Assembly: GCA_934149115.1 (NCBI GenBank) | Contig: CAKPDW010000064.1 | Location: 1-7,901 of the forward strand | Direction of reading: 5' to 3' | DNA length: 7,901 bases | From: an uncultured Clostridia bacterium | GTDB lineage: Bacteria; Bacillota; Clostridia; TANB77; CAG-508 | In this document: piece after piece, positions 1 through 6,798 of the stretch | Position numbering within the stretch: position 1 is the stretch's first letter | Layout: every line of letters starts with the position of its first letter | Translations under genes and position numbers: made by a program | The notes under the pieces: generated by a model | The model's input: the letters and a program-made list of their open reading frames with translations, nothing else | What the model was told of the DNA's origin: nothing | The model's database searches: none

Positions 1-2351
1 TTTACATCTGTATTTCCATTTGCATCACTATGTTGTGTTACTGCTGCAATATTTTTTATTGTTCCTTCTGGGATTTTATCAGTAAGTACAACACATGCTA
101 CTTGTACTACTTTACTTGATAATTGTGTTTTATTTTTATCAAATGCTTCTAATAGATTTTCTGTACTTCCTTCTTCATATTTTAATTTGTTTGTTTTTAT
201 TGTAGCTTTTCCTGTTACAACATCTACATCATCTAATGATTTTACTCCTTGGAAGTCTGATATTGATAAGTTATTACTTGCATTTTCTATTGTGTTTAAT
301 TTTACTATTTTACTATCTGTTGAGCTTACTTTCCAATTGTTTGAGTAGTTTGTTTTATGATTCATTATGAATCCTAATCCTTCTGGTATATAATCTGTTA
401 TCTCATTTGCATATGCATCTGTGCTTCCTTCATTATATACTCTTATAGAATATACAACTACATCACCTTTTTTTACTTGAACTGGAACTTTTGAATGTTT
501 ATACGTTGCTGTTGTAGCTGTTCCATTTGCTAAATCTGTTACATCTACTTCTGGTTCTCTATCTTGGTTTTCACCATTTACTGTTGTTATGTATTTTCTT
601 AATGCTAAGTCAATTTCTGGATTTTCTACAGTTACTTTTTCAAAGTCATCATCATCTTCTTGTCCTCTGTAAAAATAATCTTTATCTGTTAAATCTTCTT
701 TATTTGAATCTTTTCCTTTGTAATTTGGTAAATTGATTTTAGATATATCTATTGTTCCTGGGTGTGAATCAATATCATCAATATTGTCTTCAACTATTTC
801 TGCAACATTTGTTAATACTCCAGATGTAACTGTTTCTTTTACTTTACATTCTACTTGAATTGTTACACTTGCTATTTTTGTATTTGCACTATCAAATGGT
901 TCTAATTCATATGCTTGAGTATATGCAGTAACTATATATGAACCATCTTGAGAATATATCCAACCATATTTTTTGTTGATTTCACTATCTTTTACAAATT
1001 CTAATCCTTCAGGTAAATAGTCTTTTACTCTCATTGCTTTACCTTTTTGATTTCCTTCGTTATAGACTGTTATGTTGTATACAACTGTGTCTCCAGCTTT
1101 TAAAACTACTGGATCTTTTTTATGTTTATAATTTATTTCATTGTCATTTTTATTATATGATATTTGTGGTGTTCTGTCTGTAATTTCAGTATTTCCTACT
1201 TTTACTATATATTTTCTTAATGCTAAGTCATATATTTTTTCTGGTTTTTCAATTGGTGCTTCATCTTGGTCTTGTCCAGGTGTTTTTTCTTTTTTTACTT
1301 CTAATAATGGTTGTGAATTTTCTTCTCCGTTTTCCCAAAGTGTTGTTGTTGTTTTATATGTATTGTATTCCATTTTTAAAACTACTTTTGTTGCTGTTGT
1401 TTTTAATGGAACTTTTATATAAAAGTCTTTATCTATTGCATTATCAATACTTGTAGTTATTTTCTTTCCGTCTTTATCTACTATTTGATAATTTGTAAGT
1501 TTTGAACCTGACTGATCTTCTATTGAAATTGTATAATTTTTGTTTGTTCCAGATTTTATATGGAATGGTCCTACTACATAACCATCTTCCATTTCTGTTG
1601 ATGTCTTTGTATTTTTAACAAATGATGGATTAGTTAAAGCTCCTTCTCCTTGTAATTTATCACTTGTTAAGTAATCATATATTTCTTGCATAAATACAAA
1701 TCTTGCTTCACCAACATTTGAAATTTGATACCAATCTGTATCTGTTGGATTTTCTTTGTTTGCAAGCCATATGCTTGCACCTTGCCACTCTAAATTATTT
1801 GTATATTTCCATATTGCACATTGTTGTGCAAAAAATATATCGTCTTCATTTATTGTCTTCTTTATATAATCTAATGTTACAGGGTTTGCATCTGTAGAAG
1901 TTTTTGAAATTAATTCAGCAAATATGTTTGATAATATTAAATCTTTTTCTTCGTCTGACATAGTTGTAAGATACATATTTTGTGCTATTAACTTGATTTT
2001 ATCACTATTTTTTATTGAACTTGTTAGTTCCCCTTTATTAGTAAATGTATCTTTATTTGAATCTTCTGCTGGGAACTTTTTAGTATAATCTAAACAATAA
2101 ATATCTCTACTATAATCTTTTGTAGAACCTTTTGCTTCATATACTCTATAAGTTAATCTGTTTTGAATTTTGTATCCCCATCCATTTTTGTTTAAAAAAC
2201 TTATTCCAAATTTTGCTGTATCTCCTGTTGCATTGGCAGTATCCTCTACAGCCATTAATACTTGTGTAAAGCTTGGCATTGCCATTGTTAGCAAACAAAA
2301 TATTGCTAAAATTTTGTTTAAAATTTTTCTCTTTTCCACAATATCCTCCAT
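1..2351 (-). CDS. Thioester-domain (TQXA-type) surface protein with DUF11-like repeats, partial (C-terminus outside window)
   Basis: This is a secreted, probably wall-attached adhesin-like protein; about 783 codons are visible and the frame is still open at the left edge. Residues 1 to about 34 form a signal peptide: a KRK basic stretch, a hydrophobic core around LAIFCLLTMAM, and likely cleavage near VLMA. A thioester domain follows. Cys86 in IYCLDY and Gln177 in AQQCAIW match the Cys and Gln that form the internal thioester in this family, although the usual TQxA motif reads QQCA here. Residues about 210-370 look like a beta-rich domain (GPFHIKSGT, then DQSGSKLTNY). Two units of about 206 aa then start at Asp375 and Asp581, each opening with DLALRKYI and carrying a DUF11-like segment (GDTVVYNITVYNEG; GDVVVYSIRVYNEG). 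The first unit ends in an acidic linker, EDDDDFE. Family members bind host or neighbouring surfaces covalently; the target here is unknown. Any sorting signal would lie beyond the window. The start could instead be GTG at 2339. Confidence 0.88.
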   Translation of the reverse strand, partial: MEDIVEKRKILNKILAIFCLLTMAMPSFTQVLMAVEDTANATGDTAKFGISFLNKNGWGYKIQNRLTYRVYEAKGSTKDYSRDIYCLDYTKKFPAEDSNKDTFTNKGELTSSIKNSDKIKLIAQNMYLTTMSDEEKDLILSNIFAELISKTSTDANPVTLDYIKKTINEDDIFFAQQCAIWKYTNNLEWQGASIWLANKENPTDTDWYQISNVGEARFVFMQEIYDYLTSDKLQGEGALTNPSFVKNTKTSTEMEDGYVVGPFHIKSGTNKNYTISIEDQSGSKLTNYQIVDKDGKKITTSIDNAIDKDFYIKVPLKTTATKVVLKMEYNTYKTTTTLWENGEENSQPLLEVKKEKTPGQDQDEAPIEKPEKIYDLALRKYIVKVGNTEITDRTPQISYNKNDNEINYKHKKDPVVLKAGDTVVYNITVYNEGNQKGKAMRVKDYLPEGLEFVKDSEINKKYGWIYSQDGSYIVTAYTQAYELEPFDSANTKIASVTIQVECKVKETVTSGVLTNVAEIVEDNIDDIDSHPGTIDISKINLPNYKGKDSNKEDLTDKDYFYRGQEDDDDFEKVTVENPEIDLALRKYITTVNGENQDREPEVDVTDLANGTATTATYKHSKVPVQVKKGDVVVYSIRVYNEGSTDAYANEITDYIPEGLGFIMNHKTNYSNNWKVSSTDSKIVKLNTIENASNNLSISDFQGVKSLDDVDVVTGKATIKTNKLKYEEGSTENLLEAFDKNKTQLSSKVVQVACVVLTDKIPEGTIKNIAAVTQHSDANGNTDV

Positions 2352-2361
2352 AACATCCTTT
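2337..2361 (-). promoter_or_regulatory. Two competing ribosome-binding sites and starts of the surface-protein gene
   Basis: The ATG at 2351-2349 has AAAGGA (2361-2356) only four bases upstream, which is tight. Four codons in, GTG at 2339-2337 has a complete GGAGG (2349-2345) five bases upstream and gives a cleaner signal-peptide n-region, starting M-EKRK without the acidic MEDIVE. The two starts differ by 12 bases. The CDS uses the ATG by convention, but the GTG is a real alternative. Confidence 0.5.
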
Positions 2362-2401
2362 ATCTATATTTTATTTCCAAATGACATTTCTTTTGTCGTA
2401 C

Positions 2402-2434
2402 ATTACAATTATATTACATTTTCATTACATTTGC
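2402..2434. repeat. Three tandem 11-bp direct repeats, candidate operator
   Basis: Three copies of an 11-base unit start at 2402, 2413 and 2424. Each begins ATTACA on the plus strand, separated by five variable bases; the second and third copies differ at one of 11 positions. A looser copy, GTAACA, lies at 2445-2450. The repeats span the region between and over the -10 and -35 boxes of the surface-protein gene. Six-base half-sites with an 11-bp period are the usual layout for OmpR/PhoB-family response regulators such as B. subtilis PhoP. The repeats are seen directly; the regulator is inferred, and AT-rich sequence raises the chance of coincidence. Confidence 0.5.
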
Positions 2435-2436
2435 AA
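2402..2436 (-). promoter_or_regulatory. Promoter of the thioester surface-protein gene
   Basis: Read on the minus strand, a perfect TATAAT (2408-2413) lies 17 bases from TTGCAA (2431-2436), a 4/6 match to the -35 consensus. Transcription would start near 2401, leaving a leader of about 50 bases before the ATG at 2351. The hexamers and spacing are seen directly; activity is inferred. The whole core promoter sits inside three 11-bp direct repeats, listed separately. Confidence 0.65.
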
Positions 2437-2533
2437 GCTTTATGGTAACATTTTATTTTGCTTGTTTTGATGATGTTGAGTTCCTTTGGCTATATATTAT
2501 TATCAAATCGAAATCCGTTTCCTATTTTTACTC

Positions 2534-2562
2534 TTTATTTTTCAAAAATTCTGTGCTAATAT
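2534..2562 (+). promoter_or_regulatory. Candidate extended -10 promoter for the ROK kinase gene
   Basis: TGC directly precedes TAATAT (2557-2562), forming an extended -10 element. The -35 position at 17-bp spacing (2534-2539, TTTATT) is weak, as is common with extended -10 promoters. The start would be near 2569, giving a short leader of about 20 bases that still holds the whole ribosome-binding site. An alternative is TTGATG (2467-2472) with TATATA (2491-2496) at 18-bp spacing. The sequence does not decide between them. Confidence 0.4.
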
Positions 2563-2576
2563 TTTATTATCATTTT

Positions 2577-2584
2577 AGGAGGTG
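2577..2584 (+). promoter_or_regulatory. Ribosome-binding site AGGAGGTG of the ROK gene
   Basis: AGGAGGTG is an extended match to the anti-Shine-Dalgarno sequence and sits six bases before the ATG at 2591. It rules out the in-frame GTG at 2582, which lies inside the site itself, and so fixes the start at 2591. Confidence 0.85.
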
Positions 2585-2590
2585 TACTTT

Positions 2591-3391
2591 ATGAAAAAGA
2601 TAATGCAATTGAATAATCTTTGTGGTATTGATGTTGGTTGTACTAATATCAAAATGGTCGCTTTAGTTAATAATCGGATTATAAAGAAAACTGTTTCTTC
2701 TGGAGACTCTTGTACTAAATCAAATTTAATTGATTACATTTCTGATTTTTATCTTTCTTGTAATCACAAATTTGACGGCTTGGGAATTGCTTTTTCTGGA
2801 TATACTTTTGATGGAAAATCTGTTTCAAAAGGTTCTTTACAGTGTCTTGATGAATTAAAAACATCTGATTTTTCTCATCTGAGTTGTCCGAAAATTGAAT
2901 TAATTAATGATTCTAATGCAACTTGTTTAGCTGGAGTTTTGGAGTATCCAGATTCAAAAGTTCTTCTTGCTATTACAAATGGCACTGCTATTGGAATGGG
3001 GATTGCTATTAATGGTAAGCTTTTTACAGGTGCTTTTGGCATAGCTGGTGAAATTTACGGTAATCCTGTATTTAGTCCAGATTCACATATTATGAAAGTT
3101 GGAAAACTATGTTCTGGTTCTAAAATTTTAAAAGCAAATGCTTCTAAAAAAGTTATTTCACAGGCAAGTCAATATCTTGGAATGACAATCGTATCTATGA
3201 TACACACATTCAACCCAGATATAATTTATTTATCTGGTGGTGGATTTAACTATGAAAATTTCATTCCAGAAATTAGAGAATTTATTTATTCTTATACGTA
3301 TCCTGATTTTTTAACTAATTTGAAAGTCGTTGAATCTAGTTTTTCTTCATATTCAGGTTGTTATGGAGCTATGAAGAAATTACTGGATTAA
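2591..3391 (+). CDS. ROK-family sugar kinase, short form without the zinc motif
   Basis: This 266-aa protein matches the actin-like ATPase fold of ROK kinases, which transfer phosphate from ATP to a hexose or N-acyl hexosamine in the cytoplasm. Visible motifs in order are the phosphate-binding loop GIDVGCTNIK (residues 12-21; Cys replaces the second Gly of the usual DIGGTN), the catalytic Asp107 in LINDSNATCLAG, the second phosphate motif with TNGTAIGMGIAINGKL and AGEI (about 129-155), and an adenosine-side segment FNPDIIYLSGGG (207-218). There is no N-terminal helix-turn-helix, so it is a kinase-type ROK rather than a XylR/NagC-type repressor. The CxCGxxGCxE zinc site and the GH ligand after AGEI are missing (AGEIYGN here), and the protein is shorter than the usual roughly 300 aa. 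It converges with the GH3-HAD operon. The substrate cannot be assigned; glucose is only a guess from the neighbouring glucosidase. Confidence 0.88.
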   Translation: MKKIMQLNNLCGIDVGCTNIKMVALVNNRIIKKTVSSGDSCTKSNLIDYISDFYLSCNHKFDGLGIAFSGYTFDGKSVSKGSLQCLDELKTSDFSHLSCPKIELINDSNATCLAGVLEYPDSKVLLAITNGTAIGMGIAINGKLFTGAFGIAGEIYGNPVFSPDSHIMKVGKLCSGSKILKANASKKVISQASQYLGMTIVSMIHTFNPDIIYLSGGGFNYENFIPEIREFIYSYTYPDFLTNLKVVESSFSSYSGCYGAMKKLLD

Positions 3392-3402
3392 TTAAAATTC
3401 GA

Positions 3403-3452
3403 TTTATTAGAGCAAAAATGAATTTTTAAATTCATGCTTTTGTTCTAATAAA
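3403..3452. other. Long imperfect hairpin in the ROK 3' region
   Basis: The outer arms 3403-3417 and 3438-3452 pair over 15 positions with one G-U wobble (G3412 with T3443). The inner arms 3418-3425 and 3428-3435 also pair, leaving a GC bulge at 3436-3437. No T-run follows on the plus strand, so it is not a standard terminator by itself. It lies just before the terminator hairpin at 3451. Its AGAGCAAA and TTTGTTCT arms recur behind the glycosyltransferase gene. Confidence 0.6.
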
Positions 3453-3482
3453 AAATGATTCAATAAATTTTGAATCATTTTT
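3451..3482. terminator. Bidirectional intrinsic terminator between the convergent ROK and HAD genes
   Basis: The arms 3451-3463 and 3470-3482 are perfectly complementary around a 6-base loop. An A-run forms the 5' side and a T-run the 3' side, so a stem followed by uridines is made on either strand. It sits 59 bases after the ROK stop and just beyond the HAD stop at 3487, so it can end both transcripts. The GC core is short (TGATTCA), so strength may be moderate. Confidence 0.8.
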
Positions 3483-3486
3483 TTAT

Positions 3487-4296
3487 TTATATAATCTCTG
3501 ATAATACTTTTGCTACTCCATCATTATCGTTTGTATCAGTCATATATTTTGCTTTTTCTTTGGCTTTTTCAACAGCATTTCCCATTGCAACAGAATTAGG
3601 TGTTTGTTCGAACATTGATATATCATTTTCTCCATCTCCTATTGCTATTGTTGATTTATATTCAATATTCAAATATTTGCATATTTCTTTTATTGCATTT
3701 CCTTTTGATACATATTTAGAAGCTATATCACAATAATAGCTTTTGCTAGCTGGTAATTCTGGATTTTTTAATCTCTTAGACTCGTTAACAATTCTAATTT
3801 CTGGGTGTTTCTCTGTAATATATTTTACAAGATTTTTCATTTTTTCAAAATCCACATCTGCAATTACGCATTGTACTACATTTTTATTTTGGGCAATTTC
3901 TTTTAATTCTGATACACTTCTTACTAACTGTCTCTCATCTTCATAAAAAGCTTTATTTACTACAATTTTATCTTTATAATTTAATTTTATTCTATAACCA
4001 TTTTCTTCTGAATAATCTATTAATGTCATTATTGCTTTTTTATCTAAATTTTCATTATATATTTCTTTTGATTTTTCTTTATCATATACTGATGCACCAT
4101 TTGAAGAAATTATTAATGGACTTGTTCCTATTTCTTCTTGAATCTTTATTGCTTCTTTTCGAGATCTTCCTGATGCTAATATTATTTTTATTCCATTATT
4201 TATGCACTGCTCTATTTTCTTTTTTGTATTTTCTGTCACTTTTCTTTCGCTATTTAATAAAGTGTCATCTATATCTATAAATACTGCTTTTATCAT
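3487..4296 (-). CDS. Cof-type HAD-IIB family hydrolase (sugar-phosphate phosphatase-like)
   Basis: This 269-aa cytoplasmic protein has all four haloacid-dehalogenase motifs. Motif I is FIDIDDTLL, with nucleophile Asp8 and general acid-base Asp10. Motif II is ILASGRS, with Ser42. Motif III is Lys198 in SKGNAI. Motif IV is GDGENDISMF, with Asp221 and Asp225 for Mg binding. The segment between motifs II and III (about 80-190) is the alpha/beta cap of the IIB (Cof) subfamily, and the length is typical. Known relatives dephosphorylate sugar phosphates, FMN, pyridoxal phosphate or similar small metabolites, so the exact substrate cannot be read from sequence. It is the second gene of an operon: only 10 bases separate the GH3 stop from this ATG, and its AGGAG site overlaps the GH3 TAG. 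That supports coupled translation and a role in sugar metabolism. The gene ends at the shared bidirectional terminator. Confidence 0.93.
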   Translation of the reverse strand: MIKAVFIDIDDTLLNSERKVTENTKKKIEQCINNGIKIILASGRSRKEAIKIQEEIGTSPLIISSNGASVYDKEKSKEIYNENLDKKAIMTLIDYSEENGYRIKLNYKDKIVVNKAFYEDERQLVRSVSELKEIAQNKNVVQCVIADVDFEKMKNLVKYITEKHPEIRIVNESKRLKNPELPASKSYYCDIASKYVSKGNAIKEICKYLNIEYKSTIAIGDGENDISMFEQTPNSVAMGNAVEKAKEKAKYMTDTNDNDGVAKVLSEII

Positions 4297-4309
4297 ATTC
4301 TCACTCCTA
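4297..4309 (-). promoter_or_regulatory. GH3 stop codon overlapping the HAD ribosome-binding site
   Basis: On the minus strand the junction reads TAG-GAG, so the amber stop of the GH3 gene supplies the first bases of the AGGAG site for the HAD gene, seven bases before its ATG. Ribosomes finishing GH3 would be placed to restart on the HAD gene. Coupling is inferred from this geometry. Confidence 0.7.
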
Positions 4310-6682
4310 TTTTAAATATTCATTAACAAATTCATTATTCTCTGGTAATTCATTATTTCTTGCTATTCTTATTAGTTCGTCTACCATTTCTTTTGTGAAT
4401 TTACTGCTCTTTTTTTCATAAAACTTTTTCAATGGTTTTTGTAAATCCATCATAACTTTTGTTGCTTTATTCACATTTTGTTCTTCTAATAATTTATTCA
4501 TTTTTTCCATCTGATTCTCATAAATTATTTTACCTATTTCCGTGTTTTTTATTTGTTCTAATGTGTTTTCCTCATTAATATTTTCTAAGTTTAATATTTT
4601 GTTTGGTAGTTTTTTACATATTAATTCTTCAAATTCCTGGTCTGTGATATTTTGTATATCTCCTGTATAATATTTTTCTGAAATTTTATTAATGCTAACT
4701 TCATCATTAGAATCAATTGTGATTTCTCCTTGTAACACAATGTTCTGACTTGATTTTCCAATCTTTATATCATATGTTCCCGCTTCGATTTGCCACTTTT
4801 GAGCATTTGTATCAAAATATTCAAATGATGTTTTGTCTAGTTCTATGTTTATTTCTTTTTCTTCATTTGGATTTAATTCTATTTTCTCAAAAGCTTTTAA
4901 TTCCTTTTCAGGTCTGAATATTTTTGATTCTTTCTTTCCAACATATACTTGTGCAATTTCTTTTCCTTTAAAATTCCCTGTGTTTTTAATTTTAAAATTT
5001 ATTTTTATTTTATTATTTTCTTTTTCTATTTTTATATCAGAATAATCAAATTTTGTGTAGCTTAATCCAAAACCAAAAGGATATAAAACTTTCACTTTAT
5101 TTTTATCATAATATCTATATCCAACATAAATTGATTCTTTGTATTCAACAGTAATTTCATTTCCTGGATAATTATTGAAGCATGGTGTATCTTCTAATTT
5201 CATCGGATATGTTTCTGCTAATTTACCACTCGGATTTACTTTTCCTAAAATACAATTTACTATGGCTTTTCCTCCTGATTCTCCTCCTATATATCCAGTA
5301 ATAATACCTTTTACTTTGTCTTTCCATGGCATTTCTATTGGTGAACCATTTGATAATACTATTACAACATTTTGATTTACTTCACAAATTTCATCTATTA
5401 ATAAATTTTGATTTTTTGGTATTTCTAGATTATTTCTATCAACACCTTCTGATTCATAATTTTCTGTCAATCCTGCAAATATAAGTACAACTTCATTTCT
5501 TTTTGCAATTTCTATTGCTTCTTTTCTTAATTCTTCATCATTTTCTGATTCGATTCTTTCATACCCTTTTGCATATTCTACTTCTATTCCATTCTCAATA
5601 AAATTATCATATGCATTTTCTATTTTAAATGGATTTATTGTTGAACTTCCTGCTCCTTGGTATCTTGGATTTTTTGCCATGTCTCCTATTACAGCTATTT
5701 TTTTATTTTTTAAAGGTAGGATTTCATTTTTATTTTTTAGTAATACTATTGTTTCTTCTGCAATCTGTTCAGCAATTTCATGATGCTCTTGCTGATTATA
5801 TTTGAAGTTCTTACTCTTAATACCTTTTTTAGCTATATTTATTATTCTATTTACTGCCTGGTCTAATTCATCTTCTGGTATCTGATTTGTTTTTACTGCT
5901 TCAATTATTTCTTGAATTCCGTTTCCTCTACCTCCTGGCATTTCTAGTTCATGTGAGGCTCGTAAGCCTTTTACTCTATCATTTTCAGCTCCCCAGTCTG
6001 AAATAATTATTCCATCGAATTTCCACTCGTCCCTTAAAATTTCTTTTAGCAAATGTGTACTTTCACTGCAATATTCTCCGTTTACTTTGTTATATGCACT
6101 CATTATTGACCATGGATTGGCTTTTTTTACTATTATCTCAAATGCTTTTAAATAAATTTCTCTTAATGCTCGTTCATCTATTACAACATCAATTGTCCTT
6201 CTTCTGTTTTCTTGATTATTTACTGCAAAATGTTTCACACATGCTCCAACACCTTGTGCCTGTAGTCCTTTTACATATTCGCTTCCTAAAATTCCAGTTA
6301 ATATTGGATCTTCTGAAAAATATTCAAAATTTCTACCACATAATGGACTTCTTTTTATATTAATTGCTGGTCCTAGAACAATATTAACTTCTTCTTTTCT
6401 TGCTTCTTTTCCAAGTGTTTCACCAAATACATATGCTAACTTCTTGTTCCAACTGTTAGCTAAACTTGATGAAGCTGGAAAGCATGTAGAAATCTCACTT
6501 TTATTTATACCCAAATTATCGGCCTTTGTTTTTTGAACTCTTAATCCATGTGGTCCATCTGACATTGTTATTTCTGGAATTTCGTATTCTTTAAATTCTT
6601 TACTATGCCAATAATCTGCTCCTACGCAAAGCATTGCTTTTTCTTCTAAAGTCATTTTATTTATAATTCCTTCATTCTCCAT
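4307..6682 (-). CDS. Glycoside hydrolase family 3 beta-glucosidase, cytoplasmic, with FnIII-like domain and helical C-terminal tail
   Basis: This 791-aa retaining glycosidase removes terminal beta-linked glucose (or a related sugar) from oligosaccharides or glycosides. The N-terminal TIM-barrel (about 1-290) shows MSDGPHGLR (40-48), GRNFEYFSEDP, the substrate-binding VKHFAVNNQE (149-158), SAYNKVNGEYCS, and nucleophile Asp229 in IISDWGAE. The alpha/beta sandwich (about 305-545) has VLLKN, the IAVIGD strand, YQGAGSS, and YESEGVDR, where Glu412 is the likely acid-base. PFGFGLSYT leads into the fibronectin-III-like domain (about 548-650, with AQVYVG). About 140 further residues form a charged, mostly helical tail. 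There is no signal peptide and no PA14 insert, so it should act on imported substrates. It heads an operon with the HAD gene and has its own promoter in the divergent region. The ribosome-binding site AAGGAG lies 11 bases from the ATG, slightly long. Beta-glucosidase is most likely; beta-xylosidase or another GH3 specificity is possible. Confidence 0.95.
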   Translation of the reverse strand: MENEGIINKMTLEEKAMLCVGADYWHSKEFKEYEIPEITMSDGPHGLRVQKTKADNLGINKSEISTCFPASSSLANSWNKKLAYVFGETLGKEARKEEVNIVLGPAINIKRSPLCGRNFEYFSEDPILTGILGSEYVKGLQAQGVGACVKHFAVNNQENRRRTIDVVIDERALREIYLKAFEIIVKKANPWSIMSAYNKVNGEYCSESTHLLKEILRDEWKFDGIIISDWGAENDRVKGLRASHELEMPGGRGNGIQEIIEAVKTNQIPEDELDQAVNRIINIAKKGIKSKNFKYNQQEHHEIAEQIAEETIVLLKNKNEILPLKNKKIAVIGDMAKNPRYQGAGSSTINPFKIENAYDNFIENGIEVEYAKGYERIESENDEELRKEAIEIAKRNEVVLIFAGLTENYESEGVDRNNLEIPKNQNLLIDEICEVNQNVVIVLSNGSPIEMPWKDKVKGIITGYIGGESGGKAIVNCILGKVNPSGKLAETYPMKLEDTPCFNNYPGNEITVEYKESIYVGYRYYDKNKVKVLYPFGFGLSYTKFDYSDIKIEKENNKIKINFKIKNTGNFKGKEIAQVYVGKKESKIFRPEKELKAFEKIELNPNEEKEINIELDKTSFEYFDTNAQKWQIEAGTYDIKIGKSSQNIVLQGEITIDSNDEVSINKISEKYYTGDIQNITDQEFEELICKKLPNKILNLENINEENTLEQIKNTEIGKIIYENQMEKMNKLLEEQNVNKATKVMMDLQKPLKKFYEKKSSKFTKEMVDELIRIARNNELPENNEFVNEYLK

Positions 6683-6717
6683 ATAAGTACTAGCTCCTTA
6701 ATATTTTATTTTTTGTA

Positions 6718-6746
6718 AATATATCATATTTTTCAAACTCTTTCAA
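6718..6746 (-). promoter_or_regulatory. Promoter of the GH3-HAD operon
   Basis: On the minus strand, TTGAAA (6741-6746, 5/6 to consensus) is followed after exactly 17 bases by TATATT (6718-6723, 5/6), preceded by TGA, which also makes an extended -10. Transcription would start near 6711, giving a leader of about 28 bases. The -35 box directly touches the -35 box of the plus-strand promoter. Confidence 0.75.
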
Positions 6747-6775
6747 TTGACTTTTTCTGATTACCATAATATAAT
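6747..6775 (+). promoter_or_regulatory. Promoter of the glycosyltransferase gene
   Basis: TTGACT (6747-6752, 5/6 to consensus) is followed after exactly 17 bases by a perfect TATAAT (6770-6775). Transcription would start near 6782, leaving a leader of about 62 bases that contains a small dyad at 6799-6816. This is one of the closest matches to a housekeeping sigma promoter in the window. Confidence 0.75.
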
Positions 6776-6798
6776 TATTGCAACCAAATATTAATTTA

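Noticed and set aside
1141..1456. Hydrophobic plus-strand reading frames opposite the surface-protein gene
   Set aside because: These are leucine- and phenylalanine-rich shadows produced by the antisense of Lys/Glu/Asn-rich coding sequence; they have no ribosome-binding sites and the minus-strand frame is clearly the real one.
2290..2300. Possible lipobox in the surface-protein signal peptide (LAIFC)
   Set aside because: The residue before the Cys is Phe rather than Gly, Ala or Ser, and the Cys lies in the middle of the hydrophobic core, so an ordinary signal peptide is more likely.
2582..2590. GTG start for the ROK kinase three codons upstream of the ATG
   Set aside because: The GTG is part of the AGGAGGTG ribosome-binding site, which is ideally spaced for the ATG at 2591.
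4023..6363. Plus-strand reading frames inside the HAD and GH3 genes
   Set aside because: Same antisense shadow effect; the minus-strand products carry complete catalytic motif sets.
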